From Chitinophagaceae bacterium (GTDB lineage Bacteria; Bacteroidota; Bacteroidia; Chitinophagales; Chitinophagaceae): a stretch of DNA of 64,000 nucleotides. The stretch lies in NCBI GenBank assembly GCA_016710745.1, contig JADJVB010000010.1, positions 62,001 through 126,000 on the forward strand. The letters run 5' to 3'. A program made the position numbers and the translations under genes. Below are positions 34,950 through 42,696 of this stretch, piece by piece. The notes under the pieces were generated by a model. That model was not told the DNA's origin. It was given only the letters and a program-made list of their open reading frames with translations, and made no database searches. The first letter of the stretch is position 1, and every line of letters starts with the position of its first letter.

Positions 34950-36332
34950 ATGTCGCTAACACTAAACGATCCATCAGCCCTTCAGAAAGAAACAAACAGC
35001 GGTGCAGTTATTGAAGATTTCAGAAAAAGGGAATACCATAAACTGGATGAGCAAAATCATGTTTATCTAGATTTTACAGGTGCTTCTCTCAATTCATCTA
35101 CTCAATTAGAAGCGCATCATTCCTTTTTACAAAATAATATTTTAGGCAATCCGCACTCTGTCAATCCAACGTCTCAACTCGCAACGAAATATATAAACGA
35201 AACCAGGGACTATGTGTTGAACTATTTTAATGCGGTGGAAGATTATTATTGTGTTTTTACACAAAATGCGTCCGGCGCTTTAAAAATAGTTGGCGAGTGT
35301 TACCCGTTTAATGCCAACAGTGCTTTTGTACTCACTTTCGATAATCATAATTCGGTAAACGGCATACGGGTATTTGCAAAAAATAAAGGATCCGATGTTG
35401 CGTATTGCCCTGTATTTATTGAAGACCTGAGACTGGATACAGCTTCCATGGATCGTTTATTGACACATTATAAAGACAAAAAAAATAAACTATTGGCATT
35501 TCCTGCCCAGTCAAATGTATCCGGTGTGAAACATCCTTTGTCTTTGATTCAAAAAGCAAAAGATCTGGGTTGGGATGTGTTGCTGGATGCCGCCGCCTTT
35601 GTGCCCACCAATAATTTAAACCTGCAGGAAGTAAAACCCGATTTTGTTTCTGTTTCTTTTTATAAAATTTTTGGCTATCCTACCGGTGTCGGTTGTTTAC
35701 TGATCAATAAAAAGGCTTTGCCAAAATTACAGAAGCCCTGGTTTGCCGGAGGTACGGTTAGCCTCGTATCGATACTGGCCGACAGTTATATTTTAGCCGA
35801 TACCCATGAACGGTTTGAAGATGGAACATTGGATTTTCAAAATATTCCGGCTGTAAAAACCGGATTACAACAGGTTGAAAAGATCGGGATGCACCATATT
35901 CAGCGAAACATTCTTGAACTCACGCAATATTTACTGGATGAGTTAGCCGCATTAAAACATAGTAATGGGGTTGCGCTGGTGCATATCCTGGGGCCAAAAA
36001 ACAATATTAACCGCGGGGGAACAGTATTATTGAATTTTTTTGACAATAGCGAAAAACCCCTGCCATTTGCCGATGTGGAGGAAAAAGCCAACTCGGCAAA
36101 TATCTCTTTTCGAACGGGCTGTTTTTGTAACCCGGGAATCGATGAAATCAACAATTGCCTGAGCACCGGGGAACTTGTTCAATATTTCAGCACACACGAA
36201 ACAGGCGATTATAATGATATGATCAAACACCTGGGCAAAATGAGGGGTGCCATCCGGATCTCGTTAGGTATTGCCAGTATAAAAAAAGATGCTGATGCTT
36301 TTATTAAATTTGCCAAATCCTTTTTGCAATAA
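34950..36332 (+). CDS. Class V aminotransferase, molybdenum-cofactor-sulfurase-like
   Basis: 460 residues. PLP-binding Asp in VLLDAAAFVP and Lys in VSFYKIFGYPTGVGCLLI. The C-terminal Cys motif FRTGCFCNPGIDEI resembles the active-site Cys region of Moco sulfurases, which add a sulfide to the molybdenum cofactor. No MOSC domain is attached and no molybdoenzyme is nearby, so the acceptor is unknown. It starts 66 bp after paaI, and paaY follows after 9 bp. Confidence 0.85.
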   Translation: MSLTLNDPSALQKETNSGAVIEDFRKREYHKLDEQNHVYLDFTGASLNSSTQLEAHHSFLQNNILGNPHSVNPTSQLATKYINETRDYVLNYFNAVEDYYCVFTQNASGALKIVGECYPFNANSAFVLTFDNHNSVNGIRVFAKNKGSDVAYCPVFIEDLRLDTASMDRLLTHYKDKKNKLLAFPAQSNVSGVKHPLSLIQKAKDLGWDVLLDAAAFVPTNNLNLQEVKPDFVSVSFYKIFGYPTGVGCLLINKKALPKLQKPWFAGGTVSLVSILADSYILADTHERFEDGTLDFQNIPAVKTGLQQVEKIGMHHIQRNILELTQYLLDELAALKHSNGVALVHILGPKNNINRGGTVLLNFFDNSEKPLPFADVEEKANSANISFRTGCFCNPGIDEINNCLSTGELVQYFSTHETGDYNDMIKHLGKMRGAIRISLGIASIKKDADAFIKFAKSFLQ

Positions 36333-36341
36333 AACACGTTG

Positions 36342-36932
36342 ATGACTTACGCATTTGAACACTACAAACCGGTAATACACGAATCTTCTTTTATTCATCC
36401 GCAGGCGGCTGTTACGGGCAATGTTATTATCGGTAAAGATTGCTATATCGGTCCGGGTGCAGCTATCCGAGGCGATTGGGGACAAATAATCATTGAGGAT
36501 GGTTGCAATGTGCAGGAGAACTGCACCATACATATGTTTCCGGGAATTACCGTTTTATTGAAATCCGGCGCACATATCGGCCATGGCGCTGTCATCCACG
36601 GTGCTACGATCGGCAGTAACTGTCTGGTAGGCATGAACGCAGTTGTTATGGATAATGTAATACTGGGTGATGAATGTATTGTGGGTGCCTTAAGTTTCAT
36701 TAAAGCCGATGAAGTGTTTGAAAACAGAAGTTTAATTGTTGGTAATCCTGCCATAAAGATCAAAGAGGTAACGGATGATATGATAAACTGGAAAACAGCC
36801 GGAACCAAATTATATCAACAATTACCGAAAACGATGTTTACTTCCTGGGCGCCCTGTGATCCGCTACGAACGGTTCCCGAAAACCAGCCACCACAATCGG
36901 CCAATTACAAAACCTGGAACGAAAATAAATAA
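36342..36932 (+). CDS. paaY: PaaY-like hexapeptide-repeat protein (gamma-carbonic-anhydrase/transferase fold)
   Basis: 196 residues from the ATG at 36342; a TTG one codon before is rejected. It is a left-handed beta-helix of hexapeptide repeats (VIGKDCYIGPGAAIRGDWG; LKSGAHIGHGAVIHGATIG; VGMNAVVMDNVILGDEC) with the zinc-type His in IHMFPG, HIGHG. PaaY proteins act as thioesterase or repair partners in phenylacetate catabolism. Its stop abuts that of the convergent gene with no gap. Confidence 0.87.
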   Translation: MTYAFEHYKPVIHESSFIHPQAAVTGNVIIGKDCYIGPGAAIRGDWGQIIIEDGCNVQENCTIHMFPGITVLLKSGAHIGHGAVIHGATIGSNCLVGMNAVVMDNVILGDECIVGALSFIKADEVFENRSLIVGNPAIKIKEVTDDMINWKTAGTKLYQQLPKTMFTSWAPCDPLRTVPENQPPQSANYKTWNENK

Positions 36933-37355
36933 CTACTTAACGGCGGCTTCCCAGATCGTTTTTTTAACTTTTGCCTCTTTCAAAAAATCGGGTAATTTGC
37001 CATCGCCAAGGCCGGTAAAACCCCCATCGGGCGCTCCCAGGAAATTACAATGGTCGTCGTATACTTCATTATAAAAATCGCAGCAGGGCATTACTACATA
37101 ATATACCGTTTTACCCCGGTAAGTGTATTCAACAACTTTTTGTGGCATTTCGTGCGACTCCTTCAATTTAAAAGAGTCGATCTTGTTTTGTAAACAGGTT
37201 GGTATTTTAGCCATTGTATTCGTTTGCCTGTCCAGAGAATCCTGATCCGCCGACATGGTTACTACAATAGAATCGGAATTAACGGCTGCCTGGTTTGATT
37301 TGGTGGAACCACAACTTAACATGATTGCTATTGGAACAAAAATAAACTTCATCAT
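36933..37355 (-). CDS. Lipoprotein of unknown function
   Basis: 140 residues with a short leader ending in the lipobox IMLSCGSTKS. The mature domain has IPTCLQNKIDSFK, TYRGKTVYYVVMPCCDFYNEV and the C-terminal glycine-rich APDGGFTGLGDGKLPDF, a conserved pattern of small Bacteroidota lipoproteins of unknown role. The paired Cys and aromatic strand suggest a folded periplasmic or outer-membrane-attached domain. Start at 37355 or at the adjacent ATG 37352. Confidence 0.7.
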   Translation of the reverse strand: MMKFIFVPIAIMLSCGSTKSNQAAVNSDSIVVTMSADQDSLDRQTNTMAKIPTCLQNKIDSFKLKESHEMPQKVVEYTYRGKTVYYVVMPCCDFYNEVYDDHCNFLGAPDGGFTGLGDGKLPDFLKEAKVKKTIWEAAVK

Positions 37356-37489
37356 TATCTAATAATTTAACTTTCAATACAAATTCAATACAAATGTAAG
37401 ATGAAATGAAAAGCTATTTTCCACAAATAGTCTTTAATTGCAAGTTAATACTCCGTAATCCTCATATTTTACAGACCTTTGCGCCAATC

Positions 37490-38494
37490 ATGGAGAAATC
37501 GAATTTTGTAGATCAGATCAAGATATTTTGCCGCAGCGGGCACGGTGGTGCCGGCAGCAAACATTTTATGCGTAATAAATTAACGGCACTGGGTGGTCCC
37601 GACGGCGGCGACGGTGGCCGGGGGGCGCATATTATATTAAGGGGCAACACACAATTGTGGACGCTTTTGCACCTGCGTTATTATAAAAATGTATTGGCCG
37701 AAGACGGTGAAAACGGAAGTAAAAATAATTCGAGCGGAAAAACCGGAAAAGATATCATCATCGAAGTGCCACTGGGCACCATTGCCCGGGATGAAGAAAC
37801 AGGTGAAAAAGTGGCCGAAATTTTAGAGGACGGGCAGGAAGTGATATTGGTGGCTGGTGGCCGCGGCGGATTGGGCAACAGCAATTTTAAAAGCGCCACC
37901 AACCAAACACCCGAATACGCACAACCCGGCGAAGCCGGAAGCGAGGGCATAAAGATTTTAGAGCTGAAAGTATTGGCTGATGTAGGTTTGGTTGGATTTC
38001 CAAATGCCGGTAAATCAACCCTGCTCAGCAGCATCACGGCTGCCAAACCAAAAATTGCCGACTATGCTTTTACTACGCTGGTACCCCAATTAGGTATGGT
38101 TGAATACCGCGATGCCAAGAGTTTTTGTATTGCTGATCTGCCCGGTATTATTGAAGGTGCTGCCGAAGGAAAGGGCCTGGGACACCGTTTTTTACGGCAT
38201 ATTGAGCGCAACTCGATCTTACTGTTTTTGATCCCGGCCGACAGCAAGGATCATAAAGAAGAATTTAATATTCTGCTAAACGAACTCGAGCAATATAATC
38301 CCGACATGCTCCAGAAAGATTTTGTGATCGCGGTGAGCAAAAGTGATATGCTGGATGATGAATTAAAAACTGCCGTACAAAAAGAACTGCCGAAAAAAAT
38401 TCCACATGTTTTTATATCTTCCGTAACCGGGCAGGGCCTTCCCGAACTAAAAGATCTGCTCTGGAATACCTTAAACAGTACGGTTAAAGCATAA
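37490..38494 (+). CDS. obg: GTPase Obg (CgtA)
   Basis: 334 residues from the ATG at 37490; the open frame back to 37406 lacks homology. The glycine-rich Obg fold (about 1-158, ALGGPDGGDGGRGAHIILRG) precedes the G domain with P-loop GFPNAGKSTLLS, switch DYAFTTLVPQLG, DLPGIIEGAAEGKGLG and base-specific VSKSD. A C-terminal OCT domain is absent. Obg assists assembly of the large ribosomal subunit and links it to stress state. GACCTTTGCGCC just before the ATG is one base off the -7 consensus. Confidence 0.96.
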   Translation: MEKSNFVDQIKIFCRSGHGGAGSKHFMRNKLTALGGPDGGDGGRGAHIILRGNTQLWTLLHLRYYKNVLAEDGENGSKNNSSGKTGKDIIIEVPLGTIARDEETGEKVAEILEDGQEVILVAGGRGGLGNSNFKSATNQTPEYAQPGEAGSEGIKILELKVLADVGLVGFPNAGKSTLLSSITAAKPKIADYAFTTLVPQLGMVEYRDAKSFCIADLPGIIEGAAEGKGLGHRFLRHIERNSILLFLIPADSKDHKEEFNILLNELEQYNPDMLQKDFVIAVSKSDMLDDELKTAVQKELPKKIPHVFISSVTGQGLPELKDLLWNTLNSTVKA

Positions 38495-38497
38495 TAC

Positions 38498-39427
38498 TTG
38501 ACAGCCATATTTAAATACATCCAGGAATTCTATCAAAAAGAATTTAAAGTGGTTTATTTTTTGGTCATTCTGTTGTTGCTGGGTATCTGGATCTATTTGA
38601 ATTACTGGCACCAACTGGAAAATCGCTTTGCGGCCGGTGGTAAAAACAAATGGCATCAGTTTTTCGGATACTATTTTTTATATTTTATACCATTTGCCGC
38701 CGCTTTTTTTCTGCAATTGCTGTTTTATCGTAACTGCAGCTATTATCAAAATTATTGGTTCTGGATCATCCTGCTTTTGGCGCCTGCTTTTTTTTCATTT
38801 CGGGTGAATTTCGATTTTCATCAATCCCTTATTAAAAACATCTGGAGCGGTGATCTGCAAATTTTCTGGCTGCGCAGTTTAAACTGGGTGGTTAGGGTAT
38901 TCGTGGTACTGATTCCGGTATTCATCATCTGGTGGCTGAAAGACAGGGGCAACCAGCCCTTTTATGGTATTGCTGCATTGCAGCATGTGAAACCATATCT
39001 GGTCATGTTGCTGATCATGATCCCGTTGATCGCCCTCGCCAGCACACAAAAAGATTTTTTAACCATGTACCCCAAAGCCCGGTTTATTGAAACACTTGAT
39101 ATCCCGGCAAAAAGCTGGCATATCGTTTTATATGAACTCTGTTATGGGTTCGACTTTATCAGTATCGAATTTTTCTTCCGTGGTTTTTTAATTCTTTCAC
39201 TCCTTAAAATTTGCGGGCCACATTGTGTTATACCAGTTGCCTGTTTTTATTGTACCATTCATTTTGGTAAACCGATGGGCGAAGCCATCAGCAGTTTTTG
39301 GGGCGGATTACTCCTGGGCATCATCAGCTATAATACACAAAGTGTATGGGGTGGATTAATTGTACATTTAGGTATTGCCTGGTTGATGGAGGCAGGCAGC
39401 TGGTTCGGGCTGCTGTTCAAGCGATAA
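38498..39427 (+). CDS. CPBP-family intramembrane metalloprotease
   Basis: 309 residues with about eight transmembrane helices. Metal-ligand motifs are SIEFFFRGFLI (E-x3-R motif), CTIHFGKPMGEA and GGLIVHLGIAWL (His), as in CAAX-prenyl-protease-like (CPBP) proteins. The substrate is unknown. The frame follows the obg stop in the same phase, and no ATG precedes the first helix, so translation most likely starts at the TTG (38498) by coupling, 3 bp after obg. Confidence 0.82.
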   Translation: MTAIFKYIQEFYQKEFKVVYFLVILLLLGIWIYLNYWHQLENRFAAGGKNKWHQFFGYYFLYFIPFAAAFFLQLLFYRNCSYYQNYWFWIILLLAPAFFSFRVNFDFHQSLIKNIWSGDLQIFWLRSLNWVVRVFVVLIPVFIIWWLKDRGNQPFYGIAALQHVKPYLVMLLIMIPLIALASTQKDFLTMYPKARFIETLDIPAKSWHIVLYELCYGFDFISIEFFFRGFLILSLLKICGPHCVIPVACFYCTIHFGKPMGEAISSFWGGLLLGIISYNTQSVWGGLIVHLGIAWLMEAGSWFGLLFKR

Positions 39428-39500
39428 ACAAAGCAGCAGATCGGCAGGTAAAAGCGTCTGTTAATTGGCTCTATTCAAAATCAGGGAAAAGCTTTACCTG

Positions 39501-39531
39501 TTTGAGTTATTGCAATTCCTTGCTATATTTA
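39501..39531 (+). promoter_or_regulatory. Promoter of the 39544 lipoprotein gene
   Basis: TTTG (39501-39504), a 19-bp spacer, then TATATTTA (39524-39531), close to the Bacteroidota -33/-7 pattern, ending 12 bp before the ATG. Confidence 0.6.
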
Positions 39532-39543
39532 CGAAACCGGGAA

Positions 39544-40077
39544 ATGAAAAAAAATGTCGAAATATCAATGTTGTTTTTGTTACCCTTATTACTTTGTGCA
39601 TGCCCCTACAGTTCGTCTCACTATATAGATGACAGTCCCCAAATTTATGTAGAAGAAGTATTACTTGGTAAATGGATCGGTAATGTAAAAAAACCGGGTA
39701 CCAACAGGGATGAATTGATCTATCTTAACTTCGCAAAAAAAACTGACACCGAATATTCCATTTCTTTTTCGGGTAACCTGAAGGAGCTTAGTCCGTTCAA
39801 AATAAATCTTGCCGACTCATTAACCGGCACCGCGTTTATGAGTACTATCGGGGAAAGACAGTTCCTGAACATCAGCATCAACGCACGCATCTATATTGCC
39901 GAATTGATATTAAAATCCGGCAAACTTTCTTTATTGCCCCTGGCCGAACATTTTACCGCAAAAATGATCCGGACAAATCTGGAGCTCCGCAATTCTGTTG
40001 ATTTTCACTATAAAACCCGCGTACACCCGATATTGGATGACGATTTTTGCTTGCATGATATGGTAAAAGTGGATTGA
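39544..40077 (+). CDS. Lipoprotein of unknown function
   Basis: 177 residues from the ATG at 39544; the longer open frame starts inside the protease gene. The leader ends in a lipobox, LLPLLLCACPYSSS. The mature part is beta-rich (VEEVLLGKWIGNVKKPG; TEYSISFSGNLKELSPFKIN), a lipocalin-like WIGNV start being possible. No family is identified. A promoter with good spacing lies just upstream, so it is transcribed separately from obg/CPBP. Confidence 0.7.
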   Translation: MKKNVEISMLFLLPLLLCACPYSSSHYIDDSPQIYVEEVLLGKWIGNVKKPGTNRDELIYLNFAKKTDTEYSISFSGNLKELSPFKINLADSLTGTAFMSTIGERQFLNISINARIYIAELILKSGKLSLLPLAEHFTAKMIRTNLELRNSVDFHYKTRVHPILDDDFCLHDMVKVD

Positions 40078-40112
40078 TTTTCTGCATTACATTTTAGTTG
40101 CATTTGAAACGG

Positions 40113-40142
40113 TTGCAAATCATTGGTTATTTTGTAAATTGC
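40113..40142 (+). promoter_or_regulatory. Promoter of the fabH-like gene
   Basis: TTG (40113-40115), 19-bp spacer, TAAATTGC (40135-40142), 21 bp before the ATG at 40164. It fits the Bacteroidota vegetative promoter form. Confidence 0.6.
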
Positions 40143-40163
40143 CGGTTCTAAATCAACGATTGC

Positions 40164-41214
40164 ATGCAACAAAGCAAAATTGCCGGAATAGGCTACTATG
40201 TTCCCAAAAATGTTTTTACCAACGAAGACTTAAAAAAATACATGGATACCTCGGATGAGTGGATCCAGGAACGTACAGGTATCAAAGAGCGTCGTTATGC
40301 CGACCGGGAAGGCGAAACCACCACAACCATGGGTGTTGAAGCGTCTAAGATCGCCATCGAAAGAGCCGGCATTACCCCACAGGATATTGACTTTATCGTT
40401 TTTGCCACCCTTAGCCCGGATTATTATTTTCCTGGATGCGGTGTGTTGTTGCAACGGGCTTTAAAAATGAAAGAAATTGGCGCATTGGATGTACGTAATC
40501 AATGTAGTGGATTTGTGTATGCCCTCTCGGTAGCCGATCAGTTTATCAAAACCGGTATGTACAAAAATATACTGGTGGTAGGCGCCGAAAAACATTCTTT
40601 TGGCCTGGATTTTAGTACCCGGGGCCGCAATATCAGCGTCATTTTTGGTGATGGAGCAGGTGCTGTTGTTTTGCAACCCACACAACAAAAAGGCCAGGGC
40701 ATATTAAGTACCCATTTACACAGTGATGGCGATAGTGCCGAAATACTGGCTATGTATAACCCGGGTACGCATGCCAATCATTGGGTACCCGAGCCGGTTG
40801 CAGCATTCGATAAAGCAGAAATGGGACAAATGTTTATGAGCCATGCCATGATCGACGGTGCCCAGAATTTTCCGAATATGGATGGCCCGGCAGTTTTTAA
40901 AAAAGCCATTGTAAAAATGCCCGAAGTTGTGGAAGAAGCGCTGGCTGCAAATGGCTTAACCGCTGCCGATATTGATATGCTGATCCCTCACCAGGCCAAT
41001 CTGCGAATTGCCCAGTTTGTGCAACAAAAATTAAAATTAACCTAATGACCGGGTACATAATAACATTCAAAAATATGGCAACACAACAGCAGCATCAGTA
41101 CCCATCGCACTTTGCGAAGCCTGGGAAGAAGGTAAAATAAAAGAGGGCGATCTGGTTTGCCTTGCGGCATTTGGCAGCGGATTTACCTGGGCTGGTGCGC
41201 TTATACGTTGGTAA
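40164..41214 (+). CDS. fabH: 3-oxoacyl-ACP synthase III (FabH), apparent frameshift near the C-terminus
   Basis: The enzyme condenses acetyl-CoA (or another acyl-CoA) with malonyl-ACP to start fatty acid synthesis. The first frame (40164-41045, 293 residues) has the nucleophile in VRNQCSGFVYAL and the catalytic His in LIPHQANLRI, but ends at KLKLT. In the next frame 41044-41214 continues NDRVHNNIQKYGNTTAAS ... AFGSGFTWAGALIRW, the missing C-terminus with the catalytic Asn (YGNTTA). Skipping the T at 41043 restores one ORF of about 350 residues. So this is a +1 insertion: either an error in the sequence or a real mutation that removes the Asn. Confidence 0.88.
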
Positions 41215-41351
41215 TAACAGTGTATTAACAACTTTACCACCTCATATTCAACTGAGTATGAAACCTTGTTTAAGGTTTAGCAGCATATTTGAATAAACCC
41301 ACCCGTCCTTAAAAAATATTATGTTAATTTCATTACCTAAACCTTTCAATT

Positions 41352-41792
41352 ATGAAGCAAAAATTATTATTACTCCTGAGTTTGTCTTTTTTAAGCGTGG
41401 GCCTGTTTGCTCAAACAACAACGAATATATTTATCGATGGTACACTGGCCGGGCAAATACAACTTAATGCCAATCAAAATACCGGAGGCCTGTCATACAG
41501 TAAATCAACCTATAAAAATATCGACCGTTTAAGTATTGAAATAAAGGGCAAATCGGTTGATGGTGGTTACTACAGAAAAGTTGAGGTGATGGGCGATGGC
41601 TTGACACCGATGCTTGTTGCGGAAGAGACGGTTGGTGCCGTAGGGCAGTTTATCATAACCGATAAAAATATCATTAAAAGACTTAAAAAAGGAAATGCCA
41701 TTTCACTGTATGTGGTAAAAACGCCAGCCAACACAAAGAGTACCGAGATGGTTAGCCGGGTTTATTTGGGTACACTTACCAGGGAAAAATAA
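41352..41792 (+). CDS. Secreted protein of unknown function
   Basis: 146 residues with a signal peptide (LLLSLSFLSVGLFAQ, cut near residue 21). The mature domain is short and beta-rich (TNIFIDGTLAGQIQLN; LSIEIKGKSVDGGYYRKVEV; ISLYVVKTPANTKSTEMV). No family is recognised. It lies 3 bp before the lipid kinase gene and is probably cotranscribed with it. Confidence 0.65.
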   Translation: MKQKLLLLLSLSFLSVGLFAQTTTNIFIDGTLAGQIQLNANQNTGGLSYSKSTYKNIDRLSIEIKGKSVDGGYYRKVEVMGDGLTPMLVAEETVGAVGQFIITDKNIIKRLKKGNAISLYVVKTPANTKSTEMVSRVYLGTLTREK

Positions 41793-41795
41793 TTC

Positions 41796-42695
41796 ATGAG
41801 CCGAAAGTTTATTTATTTCATTAACCCCATATCAGGCACGGGGAACAAGATCCTTTTGCTTGATATCATTAAGAACAAAACTATTGAGCGGCAAATTCCT
41901 TATGAAATACTGCATACGAATGAAGAGGCCGACTATGTTTACCTGCTTGATAAAATTGCAGCAGAAAACATTACTGATATTATTGTTTGCGGTGGCGATG
42001 GCACGGTAAACCAGATTGCCGGCGCTTTACTCGGTATACCGGTCAATATCGGCATCATCCCCATGGGTAGTGGCAACGGGCTGGCCTTTGCTGCAAAAAT
42101 TCCGAAAAGAATACACAAGGCACTTGATGTGATCTTTAACGGCAATGCTGCCACAATAGATAGTTTTTATATCAATGAAAAATTCAGCTGTATGCTTTGT
42201 GGACTTGGCTTTGATGCCCAGGTGGCCCACGATTTTGCTAAACAACAAAAACGGGGCCTGCTTACCTATGTAAAACAGTCGACCTTAAATTTCTTTAAGG
42301 CAAAACCATACCCCTTCGAAATAATATTGGATGGACATACGATTGCAACCGAGGCCTTTTTTATAAGTATAGCCAACAGTAACCAGTTTGGCAACAACTT
42401 TACTATTGCTCCGCAGGCCAGTTTGCATGATGGATTGCTTGATATTGTAGTAGTACATAAGATGAGCAAGATGCGGATGATCTGGACGGTACTAAAACAG
42501 ATCCGTAACGGTCAGGTTCGCCTGTACGAAGACAAAAAATACCACCGCAACGATATTCACTATTTTCAAACTAAGGCAATAACTATTCGAAATCCGCAGG
42601 GGGCTCCCCTGCATATTGATGGCGACCCGGCTAAAACCGCTGCCACATTCAACATCAGGATCATTGAACATGCTTTCCGGCTGTTGATGCCCTGA
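41796..42695 (+). CDS. Diacylglycerol/lipid kinase (DAGK) family protein
   Basis: 299 residues. The catalytic domain has FINPISGTG, the GGDGT motif in IVCGGDGTVNQIA and IIPMGSGNGLAFAAKIP, as in YegS/DgkB-type lipid kinases, and ends with the beta-sandwich (GAPLHIDGDPAKTAATFNI). It phosphorylates a lipid such as diacylglycerol at the membrane face; the exact substrate is unknown. Its stop is 2 bp from that of the convergent patatin gene. Confidence 0.92.
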   Translation: MSRKFIYFINPISGTGNKILLLDIIKNKTIERQIPYEILHTNEEADYVYLLDKIAAENITDIIVCGGDGTVNQIAGALLGIPVNIGIIPMGSGNGLAFAAKIPKRIHKALDVIFNGNAATIDSFYINEKFSCMLCGLGFDAQVAHDFAKQQKRGLLTYVKQSTLNFFKAKPYPFEIILDGHTIATEAFFISIANSNQFGNNFTIAPQASLHDGLLDIVVVHKMSKMRMIWTVLKQIRNGQVRLYEDKKYHRNDIHYFQTKAITIRNPQGAPLHIDGDPAKTAATFNIRIIEHAFRLLMP

Positions 42696-42696
42696 T

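Noticed and set aside
40164..41045. fabH as a complete 293-residue enzyme
   Set aside because: The frame lacks the conserved C-terminal segment and catalytic Asn, which are encoded immediately downstream in another frame.
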